Positions 47,618 to 58,024 of a DNA stretch of 64,000 bases are shown in pieces. Position numbers and translations under genes: made by a program. The DNA is taken from contig JAABQV010000006.1 in assembly GCA_011391255.1 (NCBI GenBank), forward strand, positions 1-64,000, in the 5' to 3' direction. The notes beneath the pieces are model-generated. The model worked only from the letters and a program-made list of their open reading frames with translations, made no database searches and had not been told where the DNA came from. Source of the stretch: Dechloromonas sp. Lineage in GTDB: Bacteria > Pseudomonadota > Gammaproteobacteria > Burkholderiales > Rhodocyclaceae. How positions within the stretch are numbered: position 1 is the stretch's first letter; each line of letters opens with the position of its first letter.

Positions 47618-48927
47618 CAAGATTCTTGCAGACGGTTTTCAACGTAGGTGCGATCCCGCAGCTGTCGCAGCCAATCCTGATAGGCGTCGTCCAGCTTGCG
47701 CTCACGTATCGCCTGTCGGGCGACACCACGCTGGCGCTCGGCGGTCACATCACGCTCGCGGCGCTCGAGCACCTGAAGCAGATGCATCCCGAAGGGGGTT
47801 TGGACGACCGGGCTCAATTCATTGTCCTTAAGCAGATCCATCGCGCGCTCGAACTCCGGGACGGTATCACCCGGGTTCAACCAGCCGAGATCGCCGCCCT
47901 TGGGTGCCGATCCATCCTGCGAATAGAGCCGTGCCTGCTCGGCAAAATCGACGCCATTGACGATGCGCTCACGCACTGCTTCCATTTTGTGCCGGGCATC
48001 GGCTTCAGAAACCACCTCGCTAACCTTGATCAGAATATGCCGCGCATGGGTTTGCCGGATCGAGGCTGCTGCACTCCCACCGCGCTTGCCGAGCAGCTTG
48101 ACAATATGGAAGCCAGCAGAAGAGCGCAACAACTCGCTGACTTGCCCGTCAACCAGCTTGCCCGCTACATCAGCGTAAAGCGCTGGTAGACGGCTCAAGG
48201 GACGCCAGCCAAGACTGCCACCTTGCAGGGCGTCGGGCGCATCCGAAAAGCCGGCCGCCAACTCGGCGAAATTGTCACCGGCACGCGCCCGCTTCAAGGC
48301 TTGTTCGCCACGCAGGCGAAGCTTTTGCAGCTGCTCCGGACTGGCCGACTCAGGGGCGCGCAGGAGAATATGCGCCAACTGGTACTCTTCGTTCCCTCCA
48401 CTGGCGGCCTGATTGGCCAGGTGGTTGTCAATTTCGCCGTCGGAAATCACCAGCTTGCTGTCGACCTCACGTTCGCGCAGTCGGGTAGTGACGATTTCAC
48501 CGCGAATTTCTTCGCGAAACTTGACATATTCAACACCGTCTTTTTCCAGTGCCGCGCGGAACTGCTGCGGCGTCATCTTGTTACCGGCAGCAATACGCCC
48601 GATGGCCTGATCCAGTTGGGCATCATCGACACGCAGCCCGGTTTCCTTGGCAAACTGCAGTTGCACGCGATCCATGATCAAGCGCTCGAGCATCTGCCGC
48701 TCCAGCACATTCTGCGGCGGCAAAGGCGTGCCCTGCTTCTCCAACTGCCTGAGCGCCGAACCAAGGCGGGTACTCAAGTCGTAGGCAGTGATCACTTCAT
48801 CACCGACAACGGCGACGATATGATCTGCTTCCAGCGGCTCAGCCAGCGAAACGGAGATCGACCCCGAAAGCAAGCCGACTGAAAGGAGCGAAGCCAAGCA
48901 ATAGCGGATAAATTTGTACATGATCAT
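47617..48927 (-). CDS. surA: Periplasmic chaperone / peptidyl-prolyl isomerase
   Basis: A 436-residue periplasmic chaperone for outer-membrane proteins, including LptD encoded next door. A signal peptide (about 1-30, ending SLAEPL) is followed by the SurA N-terminal domain and two parvulin domains (about 175-275 and 285-385). Their signatures include LAHILLRAPE and ARHILIKVSE, each with a GGSLGW or GGDLGW motif. It overlaps lptD by one base (TAATG). Confidence 0.96.
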   Translation of the reverse strand: MIMYKFIRYCLASLLSVGLLSGSISVSLAEPLEADHIVAVVGDEVITAYDLSTRLGSALRQLEKQGTPLPPQNVLERQMLERLIMDRVQLQFAKETGLRVDDAQLDQAIGRIAAGNKMTPQQFRAALEKDGVEYVKFREEIRGEIVTTRLREREVDSKLVISDGEIDNHLANQAASGGNEEYQLAHILLRAPESASPEQLQKLRLRGEQALKRARAGDNFAELAAGFSDAPDALQGGSLGWRPLSRLPALYADVAGKLVDGQVSELLRSSAGFHIVKLLGKRGGSAAASIRQTHARHILIKVSEVVSEADARHKMEAVRERIVNGVDFAEQARLYSQDGSAPKGGDLGWLNPGDTVPEFERAMDLLKDNELSPVVQTPFGMHLLQVLERRERDVTAERQRGVARQAIRERKLDDAYQDWLRQLRDRTYVENRLQES

Positions 48928-51503
48928 TATTCAGAATTGAGCAGGCCACCCGAAGCGGGTAGTTCATTGATTTTGCCGTAGCCAGGAATAGTACGACGAA
49001 GCAGGGTAAGCGGGTTGGAACCAATACTGCCGAAGTCGTTAAGTTCGAGCTGGAAAAAAATGCTGGTGTTCGGGTTGGAAATTGTCGACACCGCCTCGAG
49101 GCGTTGGGCAACCACGCGCACCGCCCAACACCCGGCGTTGTATTCGAGACCGGCAATCGTTTCAAGTAGCTGGCTATCTTTAAGAGAATAATTAAAGCGC
49201 CCAACACCGTACCAGCGAGAGGAGAGCGGCCACTGTGCTGCGAAGTCGACTTGATCCACTTTCGGCAAGAGGGTTAGCGGATCACGGGTGTAACGGTAAC
49301 TGGCGCTGAGCACCTTGCCGTAATCAGGCTGAAAACGGGCACCAATCGAGAAGCGGTCAGCCTGCCCACGGTCGTAGTCGTACTCAACGGCAGCATCAGC
49401 GTAAGTCATCGGCAGGACGAGGCCGTTAAAGGCGGCTACCAGATTTGAGAAATCAGCATTGCGCCCGGTTTCACCCGGTAGCGCTACGCGCTGGGGTGAA
49501 AAATAGTAACGCTGACCGAGCATCGCTTTGAAGCGTTCAACACCCGTGTTGGCATCGAGAAAACGGGTTGTTACAGCCGCAGTCAATTGATTGGCATCAT
49601 TAATTCGATCGAAACCGGTATACCGGTTTTCAGAGAAAATCTGGGCGAAGTTAAAGTCGGTCAGGCCGGAATCAAAAACCGGTATCTGGCTTTGATCCTT
49701 GTAGGGAATATTGACGTAGTAAAGGCGCGGCTCCAGCGTTTGAATGTAATCGCGATCGAGGAGTTTGCCCTCGCGCTCGAAGACCACCGACGAATCCAGC
49801 GAAAAGATCGGCAAAGTACGACTGACGCTTTCCTGAGGCACCGAACTCATACCGTTGTTGGCAAAATTCTCGACGCTGTTCAGCGAGTATTTTGTCATAT
49901 GCAGACCAAACTTGGGCGTGATCTGGAAGGCCGGGTGAACAATCGGTAAAGATATCTGCGGGTAGAGAACGGCACGATCACCCTGCACTTTGTTCGGGTT
50001 AACAAAGCGCGAATACTGGCCGATTACGCTGAGATCCGTCTTCAGCACATTCGGCCGGTAACCAAGAATGTTCAATTGCGGCTCGAGGAAGTAAGGACGT
50101 GCGACAGGATTGGCGGGATCAGTCTGCAGCGTCTGATAACGCTGGACATTCATTGAGGTCTGTAGCCAGGGCGATGGCGCGTAGCTCAACATCGCCTGCT
50201 GAAGAAGCTGCGTCTGAGAGGTTCTGAACAAAGCCGAGGAAAGATCCTGCCAGTAAAAATCGTCGGAAACACCGTTCCAGTTAATTAGACCGGAAACACC
50301 GCGCCCAAATTGGTGCTGGTGATTGATTGCGTAGGCATAACGCTGCTCGCCTGTTTTCTTGTCATCCGGCACAAACCCGAAGCGACTCTGGCCCCGGTAA
50401 TAATGGTCGATGTAATTAATCTCGGCGCCGAGTTGAAGCCCGCGCTCCGCCATGTAGCGAGTGCGGATCATCGCATCATAATTCGGCGCTATATTCCAGT
50501 AATAGGGAAGATCCAGGTCAAACCCGGTATTGGTCGAGGTCGAATATAAGGGCCTCATAAAGCCAGACTTGCGTTTCTGGTTCAGCGAAAAACTGGCCAG
50601 CGGCGAGTAAAAAATCGGGACGCCCTTGAACCACACGGAGGCATGCTTGGATTCGCCGACGTCTTCATCGTAGTCGAGACTGATTTGCGACCCTTGCAGA
50701 TACCAATCAGTCTCCCCCGGCTTGCATGTTGAGTAGGTCGCGTCGGTCAAGCGTATTTGATTTTCACCTTCAAAATCAGCTCGCTCGGCGTGGCCATTCC
50801 CTTCGGTGGCGCGACGAGTTGGCCCGACGGTTGGCAAGCCATAGGAATTGGGAATATTGGACATCATCGCGGTCGTTGCAGCTGCCGCATTGGAGGCGGC
50901 CGAAGTTGGAACGACCACGGTCTTCCGGTAGAGCTTGCTTTCGACCTCTTTGAGCATCCGGTAATCAACTTGCTCGGCAAAACCAATCTGCTCTGACAAC
51001 TTCATCCGCAGGAAAGACGTATTCACCTCCATGCCCTCCTGCAACATACGCACCTTGCCGCTGGCCTCGACCTCATCCTCAAGCGGCCAGTAGGTCATCT
51101 TTTCGGCAAACATCAGGGTGCCTGATTTGCGTAGCTCGACGTCACCTGTGGCAATACTTTCCTCGTTCGTCCGGCCTTCGATATTTTCGGCGACCAGGAA
51201 GGTTGGATAGCTGTCATCCTTTCTGAGTTCGACCGGATTGCTGATGCCCACGGTAATCAGCGGCGCCGGCTTTTTCTTGCCAAGGATATTGAATTTGCGT
51301 TCGCTACGGAGCTTGAGTGGTGCCTCATTGAGGGCGGCAAGCTCGACTATTGCGGTCGACAACGTTTCCGGGCGCATTTTTTCCGCATTGCCGGCGCCAC
51401 GCAAAGCGACTTGCCCGACACTCTCGACCGCATGGCTCGTCTGCACCCCGACAAACAGGCAGCAGACGAAAACAGCAAGCGGACGGCGCGAAAAACCGGG
51501 CAT
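48927..51503 (-). CDS. lptD: LPS-assembly protein LptD
   Basis: An 858-residue outer-membrane protein that inserts lipopolysaccharide into the outer leaflet, together with LptE. A signal peptide ([19 protein letters not shown]) precedes an OstA-like N-terminal domain (about 90-230, [20 protein letters not shown]) and a large C-terminal beta-barrel (about 280-858, with [17 protein letters not shown]). ATG at 51503 is chosen over TTG at 51506. It heads the operon and diverges from amgK. Confidence 0.95.
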   Translation of the reverse strand: MPGFSRRPLAVFVCCLFVGVQTSHAVESVGQVALRGAGNAEKMRPETLSTAIVELAALNEAPLKLRSERKFNILGKKKPAPLITVGISNPVELRKDDSYPTFLVAENIEGRTNEESIATGDVELRKSGTLMFAEKMTYWPLEDEVEASGKVRMLQEGMEVNTSFLRMKLSEQIGFAEQVDYRMLKEVESKLYRKTVVVPTSAASNAAAATTAMMSNIPNSYGLPTVGPTRRATEGNGHAERADFEGENQIRLTDATYSTCKPGETDWYLQGSQISLDYDEDVGESKHASVWFKGVPIFYSPLASFSLNQKRKSGFMRPLYSTSTNTGFDLDLPYYWNIAPNYDAMIRTRYMAERGLQLGAEINYIDHYYRGQSRFGFVPDDKKTGEQRYAYAINHQHQFGRGVSGLINWNGVSDDFYWQDLSSALFRTSQTQLLQQAMLSYAPSPWLQTSMNVQRYQTLQTDPANPVARPYFLEPQLNILGYRPNVLKTDLSVIGQYSRFVNPNKVQGDRAVLYPQISLPIVHPAFQITPKFGLHMTKYSLNSVENFANNGMSSVPQESVSRTLPIFSLDSSVVFEREGKLLDRDYIQTLEPRLYYVNIPYKDQSQIPVFDSGLTDFNFAQIFSENRYTGFDRINDANQLTAAVTTRFLDANTGVERFKAMLGQRYYFSPQRVALPGETGRNADFSNLVAAFNGLVLPMTYADAAVEYDYDRGQADRFSIGARFQPDYGKVLSASYRYTRDPLTLLPKVDQVDFAAQWPLSSRWYGVGRFNYSLKDSQLLETIAGLEYNAGCWAVRVVAQRLEAVSTISNPNTSIFFQLELNDFGSIGSNPLTLLRRTIPGYGKINELPASGGLLNSE

Positions 51504-51593
51504 CAAGGCAATCAGGTGTACCGGGGACCGGAACAGCCGATGCCCGAGTGTTAAAATCGCGCCATTTTACAACGAAGCGAACCTTAGCCGCTT

Positions 51594-52616
51594 ATGGAAC
51601 CCATGCCGCGCGATCAACTTGTTACAGACTGGGTTGCCAGTCGCTTTCCCGATCAATCCGTTCAAATCACCCCGGCCTCGGCTGACGCCAGCTTCCGCCG
51701 CTATTTCCGGCTGACTTGGCCAGACGGCACGACACGCATTCTGATGGATGCGCCGCCGGAAAAAGAAGACTGCAAACCCTTTATTCACGTAGCCGGCCTG
51801 CTCGCCAAAGCCGATCTGGCAGCGCCACGCATTCTCGACCAAGACCTTGAAAACGGCTTTCTCGTCCTCACCGACCTCGGCCGCATCGGCTATCTCGATG
51901 CGCTGAATGCCGACTTATCGATGGCCGACATGCTGATGCGCCCGGTACTCGACGTGCTGGTCAAATGGCAATTGTCGTCCAAAGCCAGCACCCTGCCGCC
52001 TTACGATGCGACTTTGCTGCGCCGCGAGCTTGACCTGTTTCCGGAATGGTTCATCGGCCGCCACCTTGGCTATCAGTTGAACGATACCGAAAAGTCCATG
52101 CTTGACCGGACATTCAAGTACCTGATCAACAGCGCTCTGGCGCAGCCGAAAGTATTCACCCACCGCGACTTCATGCCGCGCAACCTGATGCTGGTCGAAA
52201 GCGAAGCGCGCCTGACGCCGGGCATCATCGACTTTCAGGATGCGGTCTACGGCCCGATCTCTTACGACGTGGTTTCACTGTTCCGCGACGCCTTCATCTC
52301 CTGGGAAGAAGAGCAGGAAATCGACTGGGTCGTCCGCTATTGGGAAAAAGCCCGCGCCGCCGGCCTGCCGGTGCGTACCGACTTCGGCGACTTCTGGCGC
52401 GATTACGAATTGATGGGCCTGCAGCGCCACCTCAAAGTGCTCGGCATCTTCTGCCGCCTCAAGTACCGCGACGGCAAGGAAAAATACAGCGAAGACCTGC
52501 CGCGCTTCATGAACTACGCCCGCAAAACGGCCCACCGCTACGTCCAGCTCAAGCCCCTGCTCAACCTGCTCGATACGCTGGAAGGCAATACCGAGCAGAT
52601 TGGCTACCGGCGTTAA
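51594..52616 (+). CDS. amgK: Anomeric MurNAc/GlcNAc kinase (aminoglycoside phosphotransferase fold)
   Basis: A 340-residue kinase of the APH fold. Catalytic motifs are VFTHRDFMPRNLML (HxDxxxxN, about residue 190) and PGIIDFQDAVYGP (DFG-equivalent). Position next to murU and lptD identifies it as AmgK, which phosphorylates MurNAc at the anomeric carbon in the peptidoglycan-recycling salvage route that bypasses de novo UDP-MurNAc synthesis. The following gene starts eight bases later. Confidence 0.9.
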   Translation: MEPMPRDQLVTDWVASRFPDQSVQITPASADASFRRYFRLTWPDGTTRILMDAPPEKEDCKPFIHVAGLLAKADLAAPRILDQDLENGFLVLTDLGRIGYLDALNADLSMADMLMRPVLDVLVKWQLSSKASTLPPYDATLLRRELDLFPEWFIGRHLGYQLNDTEKSMLDRTFKYLINSALAQPKVFTHRDFMPRNLMLVESEARLTPGIIDFQDAVYGPISYDVVSLFRDAFISWEEEQEIDWVVRYWEKARAAGLPVRTDFGDFWRDYELMGLQRHLKVLGIFCRLKYRDGKEKYSEDLPRFMNYARKTAHRYVQLKPLLNLLDTLEGNTEQIGYRR

Positions 52617-52623
52617 GTTCACA

Positions 52624-53322
52624 ATGAAAGCCTTCATCCTCGCCGCCGGGCGTGGCGAACGTATGCGACCACTCACCGACCAGACGCCAAAACCCCTGCT
52701 GGTTGCCGGTGGCAAGCCGCTGATTGTTTGGCATCTGGAACGTCTGGCGGCAGCGGGGTTCAGGGAAATCATCATCAACCACGCCCACCTCGGTTCGCTT
52801 ATCGAACAAACACTGGGCGATGGTTCGCAATGGGGCGTGCAGATTAAATATTCACCCGAACCGCCAGGTGCTCTGGAAACCGCCGGCGGCATTGCAACCG
52901 CCCTGCCGCTCCTTGGCGACGAGCCGTTTCTGGTGGTCAATGGCGACATCTATTGCGACATAAATTTCAGCCGTTTTTTGACGTTGACCGCGCCCCGCAG
53001 GAAGCACTCTTGGGGTGCAACACCTGCCCATTTGGTCATGGTCGAAAACCCGGCGCACCACGCCGGCGGCGACTTCAGCCTCGACGGCGAGCGCGTCGTC
53101 TACGCCAATGGCGAGCAAACACTCACCTACGCCGGCATCGGCGTTTTCTTGCCATCCTTCTTCGCCGACGTGCAACCCAGCACGGTCATGAAACTCCGCC
53201 CGCTACTCGATGTCGCCATCGCCTCCGGGACGCTGACCGGGGAACGCTTTACCGGCCGCTGGGTCGATGTAGGTACGCCACAACGTCTGGCCGAACTGGA
53301 TCAGGAACTGAAAAACGCATGA
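52624..53322 (+). CDS. murU: MurNAc-alpha-1-phosphate uridylyltransferase
   Basis: A 232-residue nucleotidyltransferase. The signature is MKAFILAAGRGERMRPLTDQ, then TPKPLLVAGGKPLIVWHLERL-type sugar-nucleotide loop, and VVNGDIYCDI. With AmgK it makes UDP-MurNAc from recycled MurNAc. ATG at 52624 is preferred over 52600. It overlaps pepP by four bases (ATGA). Confidence 0.9.
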   Translation: MKAFILAAGRGERMRPLTDQTPKPLLVAGGKPLIVWHLERLAAAGFREIIINHAHLGSLIEQTLGDGSQWGVQIKYSPEPPGALETAGGIATALPLLGDEPFLVVNGDIYCDINFSRFLTLTAPRRKHSWGATPAHLVMVENPAHHAGGDFSLDGERVVYANGEQTLTYAGIGVFLPSFFADVQPSTVMKLRPLLDVAIASGTLTGERFTGRWVDVGTPQRLAELDQELKNA

Positions 53323-54617
53323 CCCATGCCCACTTTCTCGCCCGCCGCAAACGCCTGCTGAAGACCATCGGCGACGGCATCGCCATTGTGCCGACGGCAC
53401 CGGAAGTCATTCGTAACAGCGACGCACATCACCTCTACCGTTTCGACAGCTATTTCTGGTACCTGACCGGCTTCCCGGAACCAGAAGCGGTCGTCGTATT
53501 GATCGGTGGCAAGAAACCCAAGTCCATTCTCTTCTGCCGCGAGAAGCATGAAGAGCGGGAAATCTGGGACGGCTACCGCTACGGCCCGAAAGCAGCCAAG
53601 GTCGCCTTCGGCTTCGATGCCTCCTACCCGATTGAGCAACTCGACAAAAAACTGGCCGAATTCCTCGTCGACCGCGACACGCTGTGGCACGCCATCGGCC
53701 ACGACGCCGAGTGGGATGCCCGCATCGCCAAGGCGCTCAACGAAGTCCGCGCCCAGACTCGCGCCGGCAAACGGGCGCCGCGCGCCATCCACGACCTGCG
53801 CGCCGAACTCGACAGCATGCGGCTGGTCAAGGACAGCGCCGAAGCCGGCGTCCAACAACGCTCGGCCGACATCGCCAGCGCCGGTCACGCCCGCGCCATG
53901 CGCGCCTGCCGCCCCGGCATGGCCGAGTACGAACTCGAAGCCGAGCTGACTTACGAATTCCGCAAGCGCGGCGCCGACGCCCATGCCTACACGCCCATCG
54001 TCGCCGGCGGCGCCAATGCATGCGTGCTGCACTACGTTTCGAACGACAAGATTCTTAACGACAAGACGCTGGTGTTGATCGACGCCGGCTGCGAAGTCGA
54101 AGGCTACGCCGCCGACATCACCCGCACTTTCCCGGTCAATGGCCGCTTCAACGCCGCCCAAAAGGACGTTTACCAGATCGTCCTCGCCGCCCAGGACGCA
54201 GCCTTTGCCGCCACCTCCCCCGGCCGCCATTTCATGGAAGGCCACGACGCCGCCGTGCGCGTGCTGACGCAAGGGATGATCGACCTCAAGCTGCTCAATG
54301 GCGACCTCGACAACCTGATCGACAAGGGCGACTACAAGCGTTTCTACATGCACCGCACCGGCCACTGGCTCGGCCTTGATGTGCACGATGCCGGCGAATA
54401 CAAGGTCGGCGACGAATGGACCCGCCTCGCCCCCGGCATGACGCTGACCGTCGAGCCGGGCCTCTACATCCGTCCCGGTGCCGACATCCCACCGGCGCTG
54501 GCCGGAATCGGCATCCGCATCGAGGACGATGTGCGCGTCACAGAAAATGGTTGCCACGTTTTCACAACGGCCCCCAAGACCGTCGCTGAAATTGAGGAAG
54601 TGATGCGCCATGACTGA
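53319..54617 (+). CDS. pepP: Xaa-Pro aminopeptidase
   Basis: A 432-residue M24-family metallopeptidase removing N-terminal residues before proline. The N-terminal creatinase-like domain (about 1-170, SDAHHLYRFDSYFWYLTGFP) precedes the pita-bread domain, with DAGCEVEGYAADITRTFP, HRTGHWLGLDVHDAGEY and TVEPGLYIRPG supplying metal ligands. Start at 53319, overlapping murU. The longer frame from 52953 lies in murU and is not used. Confidence 0.95.
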   Translation: MTHAHFLARRKRLLKTIGDGIAIVPTAPEVIRNSDAHHLYRFDSYFWYLTGFPEPEAVVVLIGGKKPKSILFCREKHEEREIWDGYRYGPKAAKVAFGFDASYPIEQLDKKLAEFLVDRDTLWHAIGHDAEWDARIAKALNEVRAQTRAGKRAPRAIHDLRAELDSMRLVKDSAEAGVQQRSADIASAGHARAMRACRPGMAEYELEAELTYEFRKRGADAHAYTPIVAGGANACVLHYVSNDKILNDKTLVLIDAGCEVEGYAADITRTFPVNGRFNAAQKDVYQIVLAAQDAAFAATSPGRHFMEGHDAAVRVLTQGMIDLKLLNGDLDNLIDKGDYKRFYMHRTGHWLGLDVHDAGEYKVGDEWTRLAPGMTLTVEPGLYIRPGADIPPALAGIGIRIEDDVRVTENGCHVFTTAPKTVAEIEEVMRHD

Positions 54618-55770
54618 ACACTCTGACATCCTGATCGTCGGCGCCGGCCCGGTCGGCATGACGCTGCATCTGGCGCTCGCCGCTGGCGGCCAGAAATCAC
54701 TGCTTCTGGATCGTCGACCACCGCAGGCCCAGCAAGGCGACCCACGCGCCCTCGCCCTGTCGCATGGCGCCCGCCAGTTGCTCGAACAGATCAACAGCTG
54801 GCCGATGCGCGCCGCGACGCCGATTGAAACCATCCATATCTCGCAAAAAGCCGGTTTCGGCCGCACGCTGATCGACAACAAGGAATACGACCTGCCCGCC
54901 CTCGGCTACGTCGTTCGCTACCGCGACCTCGCGGGCGCGCTGGCCGCCAATCTCGCCGAAGACGCCGTGCTGTCAGAAGCCGACATCCTCGACATCACAC
55001 CGGGCGATGAGCACGTCACCGTCACCCTGCGCCACGCCGGCCAGTTGCGCACGATCCAGACCAAACTGCTGGTTCACGCCGAAGGCACGCCGGGCGACGA
55101 CCCGGCGGTCAAAGTCAGCGACTACGCCCAGCACGCAGTCATCTGCGAAGTCACCCCAACACCCGGCCATGGCAAGCGCGCCTGGGAACGCTTCACCCCG
55201 GACGGCCCGCTCGCCCTGCTGCCACTCGGCAACGAATTCTCCATCGTCTTCACGCTACCACCAGCCAAGGCCGATGCTGTCATGGCCATGGACGACGAGA
55301 CGTTTATCACCGCCCTGCAACAACAGTTCGGCCACCGCATGACTTTCGCCAAGCCCGGCCCGCGCAGCCGCTTCCCGCTGTTTCTTCGCCTGCGCGACAC
55401 CTTGGTCAAAGGCAATGAAGTGTGGATCGGCAACACGGCGCAGACCCTGCACCCGGTTTCCGGTCAGGGCTTCAACCTCGGCATCCGCGACGCTTGGCAA
55501 CTTGCTGAAATTTTGCTCAAAAACGGCGTTGACCGCGACCCGCAGGGAGTCCCCCGGTGGGATAGCAATCTGTCCACCTACGCCGCCAGCCGCCGCCTCG
55601 ACCGCCAAGGAAGCGCCTTCTTCACCGACCAAATCGTCCGCACCTTCTCCAACGATTTCGGCCCGCTCAAACTGGCTCGCGGCCTCGGCTTGCTCGCCTT
55701 GGACATCTGCCCGCCGGCCCGCCACTTCGTCGCCAAACGCATGATCTGGGGCGCCCGCGCCTGGCCTTGA
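54610..55770 (+). CDS. ubiH: UbiH/COQ6-type ubiquinone biosynthesis monooxygenase
   Basis: A 386-residue FAD-dependent aromatic hydroxylase acting on the ubiquinone ring. The FAD-binding ILIVGAGPVGMTLHLALA is at the N-terminus and the second FAD motif is IGNTAQTLHPVSGQGFNLG (about residue 275), the UbiH variant rather than GDAAH. Related hydroxylases UbiF/VisC act on other positions, so the exact site is inferred. It overlaps the pepP end by eight bases. Confidence 0.87.
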   Translation: MTEHSDILIVGAGPVGMTLHLALAAGGQKSLLLDRRPPQAQQGDPRALALSHGARQLLEQINSWPMRAATPIETIHISQKAGFGRTLIDNKEYDLPALGYVVRYRDLAGALAANLAEDAVLSEADILDITPGDEHVTVTLRHAGQLRTIQTKLLVHAEGTPGDDPAVKVSDYAQHAVICEVTPTPGHGKRAWERFTPDGPLALLPLGNEFSIVFTLPPAKADAVMAMDDETFITALQQQFGHRMTFAKPGPRSRFPLFLRLRDTLVKGNEVWIGNTAQTLHPVSGQGFNLGIRDAWQLAEILLKNGVDRDPQGVPRWDSNLSTYAASRRLDRQGSAFFTDQIVRTFSNDFGPLKLARGLGLLALDICPPARHFVAKRMIWGARAWP

Positions 55771-55837
55771 TCCAGACCAAAGGCGAATGCGCCAGGCATC
55801 GGTTACAGTGCCGCTCCGCCCATCCGCCCACCGCCGC

Positions 55838-56710
55838 ATGAAAACAAGCACCGCCTGGTTCCTCGCCTGCCGCCCGAAAACCCTCTCGATTTCGCTATCA
55901 CCAGTTCTAGTTGGCACTGCCGTCGCCTGGCACGACAGCGCCACGTTACTCTGGCTGCCGCTGCTCGCCGCCGCGCTCGGCGCAGCCTTCATCCAGATCG
56001 GCACCAACCTGTTCAACGACGTCGGCGACTTCCTGCGCGGCACCGATACGCCGGAGCGCCTCGGCCCGAAACGCGCCACGGCTGAAGGCTGGCTGACGAC
56101 AAACAAGGTCAAGGCAGGCGCCTGGCTCAGTTTCGCTTTGGCCTTCCTGTGCGGCATCTACTTGGTCGCCCACGGCGGCTGGCCCATCGTCGCCATCGGC
56201 CTCGCGTCGCTGGCCGCCGGCGGGGCCTACACCGGCGGCCCGAAGCCGATTGCCTATGGCCCGCTCGGTGAAATTTTCGTCTTCTTTTTCTTTGGGATAG
56301 TCGCTGTTGGCGGCAGCTATTACCTGCAAACCCTGACCTTGTCGCCAATCGCCCTGATCGCCGCAACGCTGGTCGGCGTCCATGCTGCCGCCGTCATCAC
56401 AGTTAACAATTACCGTGACCTCGACGGCGATGCGAAAAGCGGCAAAAACACACTCGCTGTGCGCCTTGGCCGCCCGGCAATCCGCCGTCTTTACAGCGCA
56501 GAAATGCTAGTGCCTTATGCCCTGCTTCCACTACTCCACAACCTTGGCTGGCTGGCGACGTTACCGTTACTGTCGCTACCGCTGGCACTAAAACTCATTC
56601 GCCGCTTCCATCGCGAAGCCCCCGGCCCCGTGTTCAACGACATCCTCGCCGCTACCGCCGGCCTGCAACTCGCCTTCGCCATTCTGTTAACATCAAGCCT
56701 GATTATTTGA
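55838..56710 (+). CDS. menA: MenA-like UbiA-superfamily prenyltransferase
   Basis: A 290-residue integral membrane prenyltransferase with about eight hydrophobic segments. The prenyl-diphosphate and Mg-binding motifs are NLFNDVGDFLRGTDTPERLG (about residue 55) and NNYRDLDGDAKSGKNTLAVR (about residue 190). The first matches MenA (1,4-dihydroxy-2-naphthoate polyprenyltransferase) better than UbiA. I chose MKTSTAWFLACRPKTLS at 55838. MenA would imply menaquinone; no other men gene is in the window, so other UbiA-like substrates remain possible. Confidence 0.78.
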   Translation: MKTSTAWFLACRPKTLSISLSPVLVGTAVAWHDSATLLWLPLLAAALGAAFIQIGTNLFNDVGDFLRGTDTPERLGPKRATAEGWLTTNKVKAGAWLSFALAFLCGIYLVAHGGWPIVAIGLASLAAGGAYTGGPKPIAYGPLGEIFVFFFFGIVAVGGSYYLQTLTLSPIALIAATLVGVHAAAVITVNNYRDLDGDAKSGKNTLAVRLGRPAIRRLYSAEMLVPYALLPLLHNLGWLATLPLLSLPLALKLIRRFHREAPGPVFNDILAATAGLQLAFAILLTSSLII

Positions 56711-56777
56711 CTATTTTTTAGGCGCTGACTCGGGTAAAATCCACGTCTTCCCACGATTTGCCCGCCCCCGCACACCT

Positions 56778-57794
56778 ATGGAATTTGCCGGTTTTCAGCT
56801 CCGCAACAATCTGTTCGTCGCCCCGATGGCCGGCGTCACGGATCGGCCTTTCCGTCAGTTGTGCAAGAAAATGGGTGCCGGGCTCGCCGTCTCGGAAATG
56901 GTCACCTCGAACTCGCTGCTTTACGGCAGCACGAAAACCCTGCGCCGCGCCAATCACGAGGGCGAAGTGGCGCCGATCTCGGTGCAGATCGCCGGATCCG
57001 ACCCGTCGATGATGGCGCAAGCCGCCCGCCATAACGTCGACAACGGCGCGCAGATCATCGATATCAATATGGGCTGCCCGGCCAAGAAAATCTGCAACGT
57101 GATGGCCGGTTCGGCGCTGATGCAAAACGAGGAACTGGTTGGAAAAATTCTCGATGCCGTTGTTGGCGCCGTGCCGAACACGCCAGTTACCCTGAAATTC
57201 CGTACCGGCTGGAACCTCGCCAACCGCAACGCGCCGACCATCGCCCGCATTGCCGAGTCGGCCGGTATCCGTGCCGTCGCCATCCATGGCCGCACGCGCT
57301 GCCAGCAATACACTGGCGAGGCCGAGTACGACACGATTGCCATGGTCAAGACGCTGATCCGCATCCCGGTGATCGCCAACGGCGACATCACGACGCCGGA
57401 AAAGGCCAAACACGTTCTCGCCGTGACCGGCGCCGATGGCGTCATGATCGGCCGCGCCGCCCAGGGTCGCCCCTGGCTGTTCCGCGAAATCGAGCATTAT
57501 TTAAAAACCGGCGAGCATCTGCCACCGGCCAAAGTCAGCGAGATTCACGCTATTCTGCGTGACCATCTCGAAGGGCTTTACGAGTTTTACGGCCATGAAC
57601 ACGGCTTCAAAGTCGCCCGCAAGCACATCTCCTGGTACACCAAGGGGCTGATTGGTTCGGCAGCTTTTCGTAAGGAAATGAACACCTTGCCCAGTATCGA
57701 ACAACAGATGCAGGCAGTGAATGACTTCTTTCTGAAACAGGCAGAAGCCAACGACACTTTAAAATATATTCAAGAGGAGGCGTTGGCAGCATGA
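56778..57794 (+). CDS. dusB: tRNA-dihydrouridine synthase B
   Basis: A 338-residue flavoenzyme reducing specific uridines in tRNA. Signatures are LFVAPMAGVTDRPFRQLCKK, INMGCPAKKICNVMAGSAL with the catalytic cysteine, FRTGWN, AIHGRTRCQQYTGEA and VIANGDITTPEKA. It is coupled to fis by a four-base overlap (ATGA), the classical dusB-fis operon. Confidence 0.97.
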   Translation: MEFAGFQLRNNLFVAPMAGVTDRPFRQLCKKMGAGLAVSEMVTSNSLLYGSTKTLRRANHEGEVAPISVQIAGSDPSMMAQAARHNVDNGAQIIDINMGCPAKKICNVMAGSALMQNEELVGKILDAVVGAVPNTPVTLKFRTGWNLANRNAPTIARIAESAGIRAVAIHGRTRCQQYTGEAEYDTIAMVKTLIRIPVIANGDITTPEKAKHVLAVTGADGVMIGRAAQGRPWLFREIEHYLKTGEHLPPAKVSEIHAILRDHLEGLYEFYGHEHGFKVARKHISWYTKGLIGSAAFRKEMNTLPSIEQQMQAVNDFFLKQAEANDTLKYIQEEALAA

Positions 57795-58024
57795 GCCAAC
57801 ATGATTTGGGGAAATGCGTCATTGACGCTCTGGAGCAGTACTTTTGCGACCTGGATGGGGAAAAACCGGGCGCAATCTATGACATGGTTTTGCGTAGCGT
57901 CGAGAAGCCGATGCTCGAAGTGGTGCTCGCCAAGGCCGGCGCCAACCAGACGCTGGCGGCGGAGATGCTCGGCATCAACCGCAATACGCTGCGCAAAAAG
58001 CTGGTGGAGCATCAGCTCTTGTGA
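57791..58024 (+). CDS. fis: DNA-binding protein Fis
   Basis: A 77-residue nucleoid-associated protein, slightly shorter than E. coli Fis. The dimer core contains LEQYFCDLDGEKPGAIYDMV and the helix-turn-helix QTLAAEMLGINRNTLRKKL. It regulates growth-phase-dependent transcription, recombination and rRNA synthesis. It is co-expressed with dusB, and an AT-rich inverted repeat begins at its stop codon. Confidence 0.96.
   Translation: MSQHDLGKCVIDALEQYFCDLDGEKPGAIYDMVLRSVEKPMLEVVLAKAGANQTLAAEMLGINRNTLRKKLVEHQLL

Noticed and set aside
53301-54881. 526-codon minus-strand open frame
   Set aside because: It lies antisense to pepP and the ubiH start. It is low complexity (Gly/Ala/Val/Asp-rich), a typical shadow of GC-rich coding sequence, with no family motif.
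56707-56740. Possible promoter before dusB (TTGACT and TAAAAT)
   Set aside because: The spacing is about 22 bases, too long for a standard sigma70 promoter.
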